From Chondrosia reniformis (lineage: Eukaryota; Porifera; Demospongiae; Chondrillida; Chondrillidae), in contig OX359200.1 of NCBI GenBank assembly GCA_947172415.1, positions 746,501 through 810,500 on the forward strand: DNA of 64,000 nt, in the 5' to 3' direction. Within the stretch, counting starts at the first letter, position 1; each line of letters begins with the position of its first letter. The notes under the pieces are model-generated. The model worked only from the letters and a program-made list of their open reading frames with translations, made no database searches and was not told the DNA's origin. The translations under genes and the position numbers were made by a program. Shown piece after piece: positions 1 through 12,840 of this stretch.

Positions 1-930
1 CTGACAATAGGAAAGCTATGAAGCTGAAACTTGGTGACAGCATTCACAGACATCCATAAAATATATCCAAAGAGTTTTGCAAATTTTAAAGTTCACTCAT
101 ATTTGCCCTATCTCTCACCATACATTAAATTTGTATACCAGAATTGAATGTACATTTAGTGCTGCAACTCTGACAATAGGAAAGCTATGAAGCTGAAACT
201 TGGTGAAAGCATTCACAGACATCCATAAAACATATCCAAAGAGTTTTGCAAATTATGAATTTCGTTCACATTTGCCCTATCTCTCACCATACATTAAATT
301 TGTATACAGAATCTAATGTACATTTAGTGTCGTAACTCTGTCAATTGGAAAACTATGAAGGTGAAACTTGGTGACAGCATTCACAGACATCTATCAAGTT
401 CATCCAGTGAGTTTCTGAAATTTTGATGTTCACTCACGTTTGCCCTATCTCTCACCATACATTAATTTTGTATACAGAATCTAATGTACATTTAGTGCTG
501 CAACTCTGTCAATTGGAAAGCTATGAAGCTGAAACTTGGTGTCAGCATTCACAGACATCCATTAAACATATCCAAAGAGTTTTTACAAATTTTGATGTTC
601 ACTCATATTTGCCCTATCTCTCACCATACATTAAATTTGTATAGCAGAATCTAATGTACATTTAGTGCTGTAACTCTGTCAATTGGAAAGATGTGAAGCT
701 GAAACTGGCTGTCAGCATTCACAGACAGCCATAAAGCATATCCAAAGAGTTTTACAAATTTTGATGTTCACTCATATTTACCCTATATCTCACCATACTT
801 TAAATTTGTATACAAGAATCTAATGTACATTTAGTGCCGTAACTCTGTCAATTGGAAAGATATGAAGCTGAAACCTCTTGGCTGTATGCACATATAGCTA
901 TACAGTATATCCTGCTAGTTTTGTAAAATT
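1..930. repeat. Tandem repeat, about 169-bp unit, 5-6 copies
   Basis: Successive copies of a block containing GGAAAGCTATGAAGCTGAAA recur near positions 9, 179, 346, 513, 683 and 854, giving a period close to 169 bp. The array is cut by the window edge. Copies differ by a few percent, so it is not brand new. A further single copy sits at about 1595-1760, and a partial relative lies inside the inositol monophosphatase gene at about 41635-41735, so the unit is also dispersed. Short ORFs in it are not coding. Confidence 0.85.
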
Positions 931-1280
931 TCAAAAAAGGATACCCGAGTTACTGCAGATCGAAAAATACCCTATTCTAAAGTATTGAAGATTCGCCAAC
1001 CACAAGCGTTTTCATAGGCAATTACTTTATTTAAATAGAAGATAAAACCTTATAATAGTAGGCCTACCTGGACACATCTCTATGGTGGTTGCGGTTCCCA
1101 TAGAGGTTGGTAGCGCTTAGACTCTGAAGCTGTCTCCTAATCGGTTGGTGCCATAGAGACGTGCTCACCAATAATCCGGATTTCGGGGGGGTTCCACGTA
1201 ATGTGGGATTGGCATCTGATATCTTAGGATTCATATGAGTCGGCCATATCGAGAAGAACTGGTTCTTCTCACGCAAGTGA
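931..1280. other. Unassigned stretch with a GC-richer island
   Basis: About 350 bp without a recognisable gene. 1060-1280 is clearly GC-richer than its AT-rich surroundings. It does not match 5S rRNA, U2 snRNA or another RNA I could recognise. It directly precedes the tRNA-like patch and may be the body of the same mobile element. Confidence 0.3.
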
Positions 1281-1370
1281 CACCCAAAGCTCAACTCGGC
1301 AGAGCGTTACCACCGATCCCGGCCTCTGAGCGTCGTGGATGGTAGCGTTCGGTATGGTCCAATTTTTTTC
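1281..1370 (+). repeat. tRNA-like or SINE-like patch
   Basis: AGCTCAACTCGGCAGAGC at about 1288-1305 resembles the D-arm/A-box of a tRNA gene. GCGTTCGGTATGG at about 1345 is a weak B-box-like match about 55 bp downstream, and a T7 run at 1363-1369 could end RNA polymerase III transcription. No full cloverleaf is convincing, so a degenerate tRNA-derived SINE head is more likely than a functional tRNA. Low confidence. Confidence 0.3.
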
Positions 1371-1959
1371 CTTTGGAGTTTCTTTAGCAGTCGATTGGCG
1401 ATTTTTCACTTTAGCGACATCCATATATTATAATATGGACAGATACTACTTCAAAACAATCAAGTATTACAGAGTGAATATCCATGTGCATTAAAATCTT
1501 TAAAAGCGTTCTCGTCATTCAAAATATACATATAAAAGTAACGTATTTTCAATATTCCCTTCTCTAGGTCGGCCATTTATATTATTACGAAACTCCCGTA
1601 CATTAAATTTCTATACAAGAATCTAATGTACATTTAGTGCAATAACTCTGTCAATTGGAAAGATGTGAAGCTGAATCTTCTTGTCAACATTCACAGACAT
1701 ACATAAAGCATATCCAAAGAGTTTTACAAATTTTGATGTTCACTCATATTTGCCCTATATATATAGTCCGTATTTTTTGCTTTAAAATAAGACCGTGAAT
1801 TCATATGCATACAATTTTCCATAATTATATCCTATATGCTGCTCCCATTCTTCATCCACATGTACAAGTAGACGATGCTTAACATTCAGTGTACTTTAAG
1901 CACCGGAAAGCAAATGGGAACAGTTTGGGTCTGCAACTACTAAACCTACAGATGTATGA

Positions 1960-2690
1960 TTAGCTGGTGCTTAAGCCAAAAAGTGGATTAAGCACCAGGA
2001 GGCCTATAGGAGTTGCAAAGTGTCATTCTAAGTCACCTCGATTGCATTTTCCAATAGTATCAGGCTTGCTGGTGCTTAAGCCAAAAATTGGATAAAGCGC
2101 CAGGAGGCATATAGGAGCTACAGAGTGTCATTTCAAGTCACCTCGATTGCATTTTCCAATAGTACAAGGATTGCCGGTGCTTAAGCCAAAAAGTGGGTTA
2201 AGCACCAGGAGGCATATAGCAGCTACAAGGTGTCTTTTCAAGTCACCTCGATCGCATTTTCCAATAGAACAAGGCCTGCCGGTGCTTAAGCCAAAAAGTG
2301 GATTAAGCACCGGGAAGCATATAGGAGCTGCAAGGTTTCATTTCAAGTCACCTCAATTGCATTTTCCAATAGTATCAGGCTTGCTGGTGCTTAAGCCAAA
2401 AATTGGATTAAGCAACAGGAAGCATATAGGAGCTGCAAGGTTTCCTTTCAAGTCACCTATATGGCATTTTCCAATAGTATCAGGCTTGCCGGTGCTTAAA
2501 CCAAAATGTGGGTTAAGCACCAGGAGTCATATAGGAACTACAGAGTGTCATTTCAAGTCACCTCGATTGCATTTTCCAATATATAGTACAAGGCTTGCTG
2601 GTGCTTAAGCCAAAAAGTGGATTAAGCACCAGGAAGCATATAGGAGCTGCAAGGTTTCATTTCAAGTCACCTACATGTGTAGGTCTTATT
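1960..2690. repeat. 105-bp tandem repeat with a hairpin in every copy
   Basis: GGTGCTTAAGCC recurs near 1969, 2070, 2176, 2281, 2385, 2490 and 2599, a period close to 105 bp and about seven copies. In each copy the motif GGTGCTTAA is followed after about 13 bases by its inverse TTAAGCACC, so each unit can form a stem-loop with 9-10 bp arms. ORFs across the array are a product of the repeat and should not be called genes. Confidence 0.85.
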
Positions 2691-2939
2691 TTTCTTTATT
2701 TTCAAACACAACCGAATTACGTTTAAAAAGACATACTGCCCTTAAATTGCTTCTACTATTATTCAAATCATCCTACCTGCCAAGGTCTGTTGTTTAGGCA
2801 ATTGATTATTATTCATAGTGTATCTCTTTTCCTACACAGGTTGTGATGTCAATTTACTTTTATATGTATATGCATGTGATCTTGTTCATTCAAGTTTCCA
2901 TTGTCCAATTATTTTGTTATAAATTGTGCAAGAGATTGA

Positions 2940-2941
2940 TA

Positions 2942-2974
<33 letters not shown>

Positions 2975-4107
2975 CATTATTATAATTATTATTATTATTA
3001 TTATTACAATAATTTCAATAACAACAGCAACTATTATTATTATTATTATTATTAAAGTGCCCATGCATGTACATACATTGAGGTGTAGATAAATGCCAAC
3101 CAGTTCTGGCTAAGGGGCACAGGGCTATACCTGGACACGTATAAACCATCACCACTTAAGGCTACCAGGCCGTCCGCCCAGGTACATAGCCCGACTGCCT
3201 GGGCGCATTAAGCCCTCGCCACTTAAGGCTACCAGGCCGCACTTCCCAAACAGTCACACACACAAGCACTGAGTTCGGAGGTGGTGCATTATTTAGTTCA
3301 AGTGAAAAAAGGGTGAAGGGTGATTTACAGAGTGAGATGATGTGGGTAATGTAGATAATGTAGGTGCATGTATACACAAACGTAATAAGAAAGTAATAAA
3401 ATATAAGTGAAATATACACAGTGGAGGGAGCCATGGGAATATTATCCGACGTAGTTTCGCCTTTTCCACATTTTAAATATTAAAAACCCGATTTTAGTAC
3501 TCCTGCAAGCCTCAGTCAATGCCACTATCAGCTTTTCACTATCTAGTTTACTATCAATTTCAGCAACCCTCTCTCTTAACTCCTCAAACAAGCCACATCT
3601 TTCATTACTAATCTTTTCACACCTAAGAATAAAGTGGCTACTGTCTTCTACTTCCTGTGATTCACAGTGCTGACACAGACGCTTACTCCTCTCTATTCTA
3701 GACCATCTACCCTCTTCTACTCTCAGTCTAGCTGTGCCTCCTCTTATCTTAGAAATAAGGCTTCTAACTTCTCTATTTCTAATATCGGCGGTACTATAAC
3801 TAGGTTCACTAATAGACAGTAGGCCAGCTAAGTCTTGCAATTTACTACTACTGGCTATACTTTCCTTCCATTCACTATGTAGCTCTCTCTTAAGGCAACT
3901 GAATACTACTGTTCTAAACTCATTGCTGGATAGGCTAGCACTCTTACAGTCAGTAGGGTCCCCTAGCTTTAACTTATCAAATATGCTAACAATCTTTGAG
4001 ACCCATTCAACCTTTATATTATTAGCTAATATGCAATTGATTACTCTTTTAACAATTACGGAATCTGGCCTGATTAAGAGCTTTCGCCAGTACAACACTA
4101 CTTTCAT
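2940..4107 (-). mobile_element. 5'-truncated LINE: 3' ORF end, 3' UTR and ATA/TAA-type microsatellite tail
   Basis: On the minus strand the element runs from a partial ORF (4107-3442) through an untranslated region (3441-3055) into a long (TAA)n-type tract (3053-2941). The tail resembles the simple-repeat 3' ends of I- and CR1-type LINEs. The 3' UTR holds two copies of CCTTAAGTGG in a repeated block ending in GGGGCAC. Parts of the same 3' UTR recur at 13310-13560, again next to an (ATT)n tract, and a short scrap lies at about 38855-38905. The reverse-transcriptase core is missing, so this copy is dead. Confidence 0.75.
3442..4107 (-). pseudogene. C-terminal remnant of a non-LTR retrotransposon polyprotein
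   Basis: The 221-residue frame carries a pattern typical of the extreme C-terminus of LINE ORF2 proteins: RGGTARLRVEEGRW, then a Cys/His knuckle CQHCESQEVEDSSHFILRC. No endonuclease or reverse-transcriptase motif (such as FADD) lies upstream, and the frame opens without them, so it is a 5'-truncated insertion and not a host gene. The reading frame is still open over its length, which suggests fairly recent insertion. Confidence 0.7.
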
Positions 4108-4737
4108 ATGCGTACATACGTATATACTGTATAATGTATGCCTTATGACTCTGCAAGTTAGTCAATTTAAGCTTTGGAGTATGCATAAGCAGTAGATTTA
4201 AGCTAATTAACAATAATATTGGTACAGTATATGCAACCAGCAGGTAAAGGTGCATGTACTGTAAGGACACAAAGTATAATATATACTTGATGGACATATA
4301 GAAAGTGGCCATGAAAGATTTTAGGGGATCAATGCTTCTGCATGAAGCACCTGGGCCTCCTGGGTTAAATCTGACTTTGATTCCAGTTAACCTGTTTTAG
4401 AGCCGGTTGAGGTTTCAAATTGGTCATAACACATATACGTATCACGTTTTCACCTATATATATTTATTTTATTATTTTTATTTTTATTTTTATTTTATAT
4501 AATATATATAATATATATTACCTTAGTATATTGTAACTTGTACTGTATATATTTTACTGTAACGTACATATATACATAACCCACATCATCGTGCTCTGTA
4601 AATTGCTTTGAAAATGAATTCATTATTAGCTCATTTTTACAGTTACACATGAATTAATTTATATTAATTATATTGTAACTTGTACTGTATTACGGGAAAT
4701 ATTAATTGTTCATAGTTTGGATGATAGCAGCTGCAGT
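4108..4737. other. AT-rich spacer
   Basis: No gene seen. 4440-4700 is extremely AT-rich; the phrase TTGTAACTTGTACTGTAT occurs twice (about 4529 and 4673) and again inverted near 13630, so it belongs to a low-copy repeat. The gene at 4738-12840 ends at the right edge. Confidence 0.4.
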
Positions 4738-7700
4738 TTACTGGGACAATGGACTGATGCACTTGAAGAGATTTGCTCGAGTGCGAGTGTTACCCTATTA
4801 AAAGAAGGATATGAGTGGAGGAGAAAGTCAACAGTTGATTCTTCAAAGTTGTATCTCACTTTTTGCAGGCATTATATTAGTCTGGCTTGCTAGACCCTCC
4901 CTACGCTTTGGCATCACTGGGCAGAGGGTCTAGCAAGACAGACTTCCATTGTAATCATGCTGCTATATAGTATTCTAAATTTTCTACTATTATTGCATAT
5001 CCTTACATTTCCGTATAGCCTCTTAAAAGCACTTGCTACACAGGTACCAAATCTCCTAATACATTGTGGATCTCTAGTGTCACACCTCCCACACTGAGAT
5101 GGGCGTGGCCTTACAGAAGAGGAATAGTAACAAGCAGCACAAGTAGTCACTTGACACTGATGTGAACTGGAACCAGGTCTGCTGTAGTGTACGTGGATAC
5201 ACACATAATCAATAACCTCAAAGTGAATTACCTCAAAGTGAATAACCTCAAAGTGAATAACATCAAAGTGAATAACATCAAAGTGAATAACATCAAAGTG
5301 AATAACATCAAAGTGAATAACCTCAAAGTGAATAACATCAAAGTGAATAACATCAAAGTGAATAACATCAAAGTGAATAACATCAAAGTGAAAACTAAAC
5401 TAAATTTCCTTATTTGAATTTTTAATTAGTAGCAAATGAAGATGTAATATTTTTATCATCTATATACTCTATAGTTGTCATTAATTGTATATATCAACAA
5501 GATTGCAGTTGCCTATAGTCTACAAGTGTAGGTAATACCATTAAATGGTTAATCTGCCGAACATAATTTTCTGCCAAGAGATGCTTTAGCCATGCAGCTA
5601 TGGATCATTTATGGGGCTATATACACAGTGTACTCTTACAAGCATGTAACAGAATAGTCAGAAAATTGAGATATCCTTACAGAGAGCAAAACACTTGAGA
5701 ATTCTTCCTTTTTCTGCACAGTGAATGAGAACATGTTGTTGGGCATCTGATAGCAACTGTGTAAGTGCAAATAAAGAATTCATATTATGCATCACTATTT
5801 TATATTATAACTATGTGTGTGTATGAAACTGCTAATTGCATCAGATTCTATATACAATACATCTTCCATTAGATTGTCCTGTAGATTATAGTACTCTGAC
5901 CAGCTGACTATATACAGTAACATATATATGTATACTGTACAAATTATGTTTTTTTTCTTTTTTTCCTTTTTTTATATGTTATTTATGTTAATTATATGTT
6001 TGATAGTATATGTATATATGTAACATTATATCAGTATTATAATTGTCACAGAACCATGTGAATACATGCAACTCACCAGGTTGACATCTTGGGCAACACT
6101 CATCTGATCTCTTTACAGGTCTAGTTCCAAATGGACATGTAGTTGTATTGCATGGCTGGACCTATAAATATAATTAGAATCAGTGAAGTAATTGAGGGAG
6201 TTAATTTCACTAATTATAAGCCTGTGCCAAAGGTATGGTGATAAATGAATAATCGCTGGAATGTTTTACACCTGACCATGCAGGCAAGTGTCTGGGAAGT
6301 AATTACTGGTTGCCATTTTAATAGGACTGTGGTCACTTGGCTGGTTATTAACTTTCAGTGATTATTATATATTAAGTGTTATTTGATAATGCATTAATAA
6401 GCATATACTCACTGTACAATTAATTTGTCCATTTTTGCAAATACTAAATTGAGAGAATACATAAACACTATATAATTTGTATACATATACATATATCTTA
6501 GTCAAGTCTAAACTATGAAATAATTGTTCAAAATGATTGATTCCTTTTAAGGCTTTAGATAAAGGCATGCATACAGACACTACCATGAACTATATGTATA
6601 TACGTACATATAACATTATTCTTTTAATGTTTTAGATATATATTAGAAGAAGTACATCCTCTAAATAGCTTAACATACCAAATCTGACAAGGTGTCGGGC
6701 TGTATGTATCCATATGGCCAATCACTTGTCCATTGGGTGTTCTGCATGACAACTGGGGGCAGTTGGGAGCTAAAGAGAAAGGCAGCAGTTACTATTAACT
6801 TGAAACAGTTATCTGTAAACCTTAAACAGTCAATAGCCTGAAACAGTTATCGGTAACATAAAATTAATAATGATGAAGGTTTCAGATATAATACTGTAGA
6901 TCTAATTAAAGTGCGTATAGTGGTTATATATGCTAAGAACATGAGGAATACAAAGCCTTATATATACACTGTAGCGGTTACATAGTATAACATTCAGAAC
7001 ACGACCATGCATATACGTAGATGTTACCTCCGGGTGTAGTGAATGTAACAATTACACTACGTCCAACACCAAATCGGTTAACAGCTGCTATTTGGAGGTC
7101 ATATGTAGTTTCTGGCTGGAGGTTGGTCAAGACGTGAGAGGTGATACTGCCCGTCACCATGACAAATGAAGAGGAGGAGCCTCGTGCTCTGAATACAATT
7201 CTATAGGTTAGTATACGTACAGTTGCACCACTACTGGGTGGTAGCCAGGATACAGAGACTGTAGTCCCATTGATGGTGGAGACCCCAACACTCGGAATAA
7301 CTATACAAAAGTTCAGAGTTTATAAGAGAGTTCAGTCACAACCTTCAAATATGCACAGCCAATATGGTCTGGTGAGGATAGAGAGAACAGTCTACTTAAC
7401 TGTGTCCTAATCCAAAGCTGAAGGGGCTTGACCAACTCATAAGAAAATTGTGTTTTTATGTAATAGCTATGTGAATGATCTATATAATATGTATTTAGTT
7501 ACTAATAGACTCATACTCGTATATACATAGGTCCAGATTAATGAATGTTCCAAAACATGCAGACTGCTATTATATAGTGTATTCTATATGTATGGTAATT
7601 GTGTAGGTCTATAAGTATGGTAATTATATAGGTCTATAGATATGGTAATTATATAGGTCTATAGGTCTATAAGTATGGTAATTATATAGGTCTATAAGTA

Positions 7701-8452
7701 TGGTAATTATATAGGTCTATAGATATGGTAATTATATAGGTCTATAGGTCTATAAGTATGGTAATTATATAGGTCTATAAGTATGGTAATTATATAGGTC
7801 TATAGGTATGGTAATTATATAGGGGAAGAGTAGGTAAAGGTTTACTAGCAGCACAGGTCTGGATGTGATAACTCACCAGAAGGAAGACGACTTGGTGTAC
7901 TGGTTGGAGTAGGAGAGGGAGTCATTGATGGAGAGACAGTTGAGAATCTAGAAGAAGCTAGTTTGAGAAAAAGAGAAGTTTTCAATTAAGACAAAACTGC
8001 ACATTCGTAATTTAATTGTTGAGATGGACCACATTGATAGAATACATAATCAAGGCATTTGAATGTACATTTTTTATATAAATATTCTGAGGGTAAGGTG
8101 CAGCACTAGTACTTATTTGGTTTAGGATTTTCAAGGTGCTTGGTCATTGGAAAGTCGGCTAGTCTGGGAGCTGATACTTGAAACAACTCACTTAATAAAT
8201 TTAATTAAATGCACTTCCTATCATAATATACAGATATACTAAGTTCCCCTGGAAACTAAGCTAAGCATACGTATAATGTGCACACTTATTTTAGTCAACT
8301 CACTAAAGGAAGATGAAGCAGGTCTGGCTGAGGAGGAAATGGATGAAACTGTTGAAGAGGGACTCACAGTAACAGAGGAAACAACAGAAGAACCTGCAAT
8401 GAAATATGTGACTTTGTAAAGCTTGTCTCTTACTTAGGCAAATGTCTGATAG

Positions 8453-8489
<37 letters not shown>

Positions 8490-11400
8490 TTGCTTAATAT
8501 CGTAAATAACAACAGGTTTCTTAATAAAAGCACAGTAGGTATAAAAACAAGGTCCATCTATATACGTACTTGAGAGTACTGGACAAGCTTTAGCATCAGG
8601 AAATTGAAGTGGTTCTGAAATACTTCCATTAACTATTTCAGTAAAATTTGGGGGATTAATACCAAGAATTTCTCCTCCATACCCGAATGCAATTACCACT
8701 GATTGATTCAAGGAAACGTCATGAAGCAGATCACCGGTGTGTCTCTGCCTTTCAAAGGTAAAGAACACACTAGGATTACTGGAAGGACCAGAGTGACCCA
8801 CATGGGTGTTGAAGATGTTGGACTGATTATCTACTGATATATCTACAGATCTCCCTATGTTAATAAATCTGCAGAAACCAAAGAAGAGAAGGTTTGCAAC
8901 CCTGAGATGTAATGAGGGTGTGGCACTGCCCCTCCCACACTTTGTGGTGATGGAGATTGTCAAAAGGATATAGTCAGTTTGAATAAGGAGGACATAATAT
9001 ATGGGCTAATGAATTTGATATAATGCTGCATTAATTGTGGGTACATACCCATCAAATAGAAACTGTCCACTGTTAGTAACACCGGCAAAGACTGCATCTG
9101 TAATCTATAATTTGATAAATAAAAAGTATCTGGTCATGTGATGGTCATGTGACAGGTTAATGTTAAAATTGGAAATGAATTATTGTACTTACTGAATCAA
9201 CAGCTGGTGGATAAGGAATAAATGCAATACCTGCTAATGCAGAACGTGCACTAATTGAAAAGGAGAGACTATCTCCTCTCACATGCCAATTAAATGAGTA
9301 ATCTCCACCATTGATCCTTCTGGTTCCCTGGCATCCTATATACACACACACATACTAATAACAACAACAACAAAAACAATAATAATAATAATAATAATAT
9401 TTATTTAAGTGACACATACATATAATACAAGTACAAGGCTGGGACCATGAGTCACTATAAATTATATACGTATAAGTGTTACAATAAGTCAATGCGGCTT
9501 ATATAATGTGTTACATACGTATACATATGTTAAATGTGTTAACTAGGACTACTATTTTATATATGTATAGTTACATATATATTACTATAAAGAAAACTGC
9601 ATCCATGCAATAGCTTAGTACATTTAATTATAATGTATATATTATATATAGGTGAATGACTCACTGATGACATCGAGCAGAGATAATTGACATGTTTGTC
9701 CAAAATAAGGAATGGGACAAGAACAGAAAGCTCCAAAAGGACTGGAACCAACTTGCACACAGGAGCCTCCATTTTGACAAGGTGGGGAACAAGCTATATA
9801 GGCAAATACATATTGAATAATCAATAAATTTGTAATCAAACTCTATATTGTATTAAATTTACCAGCACTGGGCATGAAATTGTCAGATATATCAATTTCA
9901 CATGCAGATCCAGAATGGGTCCCTGGACAAAGGCATATTGGTGTATTTATGCCATCTAGAAAACAGGATCCACCATTTTGACATTGCGGAGAGCAATCTG
10001 TCAAAATATCAAAAGGGATTCAAAGTTATCAGTATATATATATATATATATATATGTCACATGCTTACCAGTTGGTAAGGGGGGTGTAGTAGGAGTGGGT
10101 GTGGCACTCACAGATGATACTCTAATGCTTGAGAATACTACGTAAATGAGAAATAATGACATTATATCAATTTTATTTTAAAAGAAACACATTTGACTGA
10201 AATTAACATTTTTCTTTAATAACAGTAATCAAGGAAATTAATATATTTATATACTTCCTATCATAATTATACAGATACATGTATACATATATATTGAGTT
10301 CCCTTGGAAACTAAGGTAAGGTAAGCATGCATAAGGGGAGACAAAGGAGACAAAGACTCCCAGGATCACTGATGAAGGGTGGAATTCCCAGAAATGGCTG
10401 TCTGACCCAGTGGAGAAGAAGATGAAAGAAGGAAAGAAGGAAGAAAAGACTCCTGTATCTTCATCCAAAGCTCTCTTCAGGTTTAGTTCCCCTATAGGCT
10501 CTTTTACAGAATAGACATATAGCATGTAGGAAAATGGTATCTTAGATTTTTCATATATATAATGCACACACTTATTTTAGTCAACTCACTAAAGGAAGAT
10601 GAAGTAGGTCTGGATGACGAGGAAATGGATGAAACTGTTGAAGAGGGGCTCACAGTAACAGAGGTGGGGCGGCCTAAGGTAGAGGAAGAAGGGTCACATA
10701 AATAAAAGAATTGTAGTCACAAAAGGATCTTTGTATATCTTAGAAGAGTTACATTGCCACACTTTGATGAAGACAAAAACCATATATTCCTCACTTGAAG
10801 GTGCGGGGCAAGCACGAGAGTCAGGAAAGTTAAGTACATTTGTTGTGACAATAGCATTAGGACTAGTGAAGTTTGGCGGGCTAATGCTAAGAATTTCTCC
10901 TCCAAAAGCAAAAAGAACCACTACTGGCTGGTCCAAGGAGACATCGTGAGCCGGGTCACCGGTGTTTCGCTGTCTTGAGAATCTAAATACTGTAATAGGA
11001 TTATGACTGGAACCAAACTGTCCAACACTGATATCATGAATATTGGAAATGGTATCAGCAAATGGTAGAATAGATCCCGGGCTTCCAGTGAAGTACCTAA
11101 TCAAATACATAGACTGAGAGTCACCATATAACTCTCATTTCAGCAATATGTACTTGCATGCATCTACAAGTCAGATTCTTCTAGAACATTGTATCTTGCT
11201 ACATAATATTTTATTACTTCTTTATCTCATATTATTCTCCTAAACACATACATACTTAATATATATCATCCTACTACGTATATCAGCAATGTATATCCTT
11301 ATATGTATGGGGAGCCTATGTATCTAGTGTGCAATGCACTTGATTAATATTCTATATTTAAGTGCATATACTGTAAATGTGTAGATAACTTGCCCGTCAT

Positions 11401-12840
11401 ATATAAAACTTCCTTCATCGGTAACACCGGCAATTATCGTATCACTGAGCTAAAGAGAAGAAAATATCACCTGTGAAGAAGTACTTACTTAAATCTGTTG
11501 ATTAAATGCATCTGTTACTCCTAATTAAAAGTTGGCCCCTTGTTAGAGGAACTATTTATATAGACTTTCAATCTTTAATTACAATATCATGTCTGTATAG
11601 GTGTACACAGACCAACTGTAGCCTTAATTTATCTAGAAGACAGTTAAACAAACAATTAAGAGACTTACTGTATTTGATGAAGAAAAGGGAGCATTAAATC
11701 CAATTCCAACAAACCCAGAAGTAAATGCACTGATTGAAAAGGCAATTGTATCTCCTTGCACAAACCAACTGAAAGTATAATTACCATTGTTTATTGATTT
11801 AAATCCTGAGCAATCTATTATAAATGTGAGGTTAGAATTGATTACATTCACCACAGCTGATCATGATTGGTTCACTTACTAAGAGTTTCAAAGCGTGACA
11901 TTTCGCAAGCAAAACCAGTATACATAGAAGGACACGCACAAACTCCATTGGTTGAATTAATTCTGATGCAGCTGCCTCCATTTTGACAAGGGGGAGAACA
12001 AACTGTAATAGCAGATAAAGAAGAATTTTTAAACATTCCGACAATACTATATAATAATTAATTGAAGAATAAAGTGTGCATTGTTATATTTTGTTTACCA
12101 ATAGTTACTTACTTGGTAGGAGAAGTAGTACTTCACAACCCGGTCCTGTGTGGGTTCCGGGGCACGAACAAATTGGAGAGGATTCAGGTGTGCTCTGAAA
12201 GCAAGATCCTCCATTTTGACATGCTGGAGTACAAGCTATACACACATTGCATTATCATTAAATATATGTACTGTACACATTGTATATACATACTAATACG
12301 TATATATACATAACTAAACAAGGGAGCAATAAAGTCTGTGCAAAGTATTCTTAAGTATCCAGCTAGACAGTTACAAACCAAAGATATAGGGACCATATTT
12401 CATTCCATTTCCACATGTACGTGTAACCTTAGTGTCTGACCATTAGATTATTTAGTTTATCATAGGACTGTTTACTATGTGGTATTATGTTTACCATATC
12501 ACTAAACTAATGTATCACCTATTGTACTAGCTGCTGTAGTTGCAGCTGATATGGATTCATTTTGTCAGTGTGGTTAACCGCTCAGTGGTTACTCGTGCTA
12601 GCGTTCTGTGAGCTATCTAGGCAAGGTGCAGGGATTAGCTCTGATATTGCATACCTGAGCTTACATACATATATGTATATATATACTGTATGTGATCCCC
12701 TAAATTTCAACAATTATACATAGACTATGTACAATGTTCTAACAGTTGGTCTAAGACTCACCTGAATTTGGTAGTATTACACTGGACACTGCTGCAATTG
12801 TGCTAAATGCAATTGCAATAAGAAGACAGTCAAATCTCAT
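4738..12840 (-). CDS. Secreted mosaic protein: 2x(EGF-EGF-DOMON)-FN3-VWC-Cys-rich C-terminus
   Basis: The start at 12840 opens a signal peptide (MRFDCLLIAIAFSTIAAVSS). Exons in order: EGF (12121-12236), EGF (11879-12002), DOMON over three exons (11819-10785), a Ser/Thr/Pro linker, then a second EGF-EGF-DOMON set (10001-9863, 9795-9665, 9335-8573), two more linkers, an FN3 domain (7302-7026), a VWC domain over three exons (6771-6680, 6432-6410, 6163-6072, ending ECCPRCQP), a Cys-rich exon (5181-5007, CIRRFGTCVASAFKR) and a last exon (4794-4738). Exon edges are hand-called and one short exon between 6072 and 5181 is missing by reading phase. DOMON domains bind haem or sugars; the role here is unknown. 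The gene is a paralogue of 15552-22286. A TATAAAAG element lies about 100 bp upstream of the ATG. Confidence 0.75.
4881..4943. repeat. Short inverted repeat (MITE-like hairpin)
   Basis: GTCTGGCTTGCTAGACCCTC at 4881-4900 is matched by its near-perfect inverse at 4924-4943 with a 23-base loop. It lies in the last intron of the DOMON/EGF gene. The GGTCTGGC core is shared with the inverted repeat at 59467-59549, which suggests a common family of small foldback elements. Confidence 0.6.
5213..5394. repeat. 15-bp tandem repeat in an intron
   Basis: About 12 head-to-tail copies of AACATCAAAGTGAAT, with a CCTC variant in some copies. It reads through as an Asn/Lys/Val-rich ORF on the plus strand, but this is a repeat artefact inside the minus-strand DOMON/EGF gene. 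Confidence 0.9.
7571..7822. repeat. About 25-bp tandem repeat in an intron
   Basis: Copies of TATGGTAATTATATAGGTC with alternating TATAAG and TATAGG extensions, about ten units. It occupies the intron between the FN3 exon and the Pro/Thr/Ser linker exon of the DOMON/EGF gene. Confidence 0.85.
10325..10565 (-). mobile_element. Dispersed repeat copy with an empty site in the paralogous intron
   Basis: This roughly 235-bp block contains AGAGCTTTGGATGAAGATAC and GGAATTCCACCCTTCATCAG when read on the minus strand. The matching intron of the first half of the internal gene duplication (about 8200-8330) has the same flanks but lacks the block, so it is an insertion. Full or partial copies lie near 20170-20290, 30080-30155, 31740-31945, 32800-32935, 33290-33515, 41735-41965, 42190-42400, 43435-43545, 44390-44455, 51610-51705 and 62530-62600. 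No ORF is present: a non-autonomous element. Confidence 0.8.

Noticed and set aside
1064..1294. 76-residue minus-strand ORF in the GC-richer patch
   Set aside because: No domain or splice signals; overlaps the tRNA-like/SINE-like patch.
2147..2608. 153-residue ORF with repeated LKPKSGLS
   Set aside because: Product of the 105-bp satellite; no start context or domain.
1..2690. Spaced repeats that could suggest a CRISPR array
   Set aside because: Tandem repeats without unique spacers, in a eukaryotic genome.
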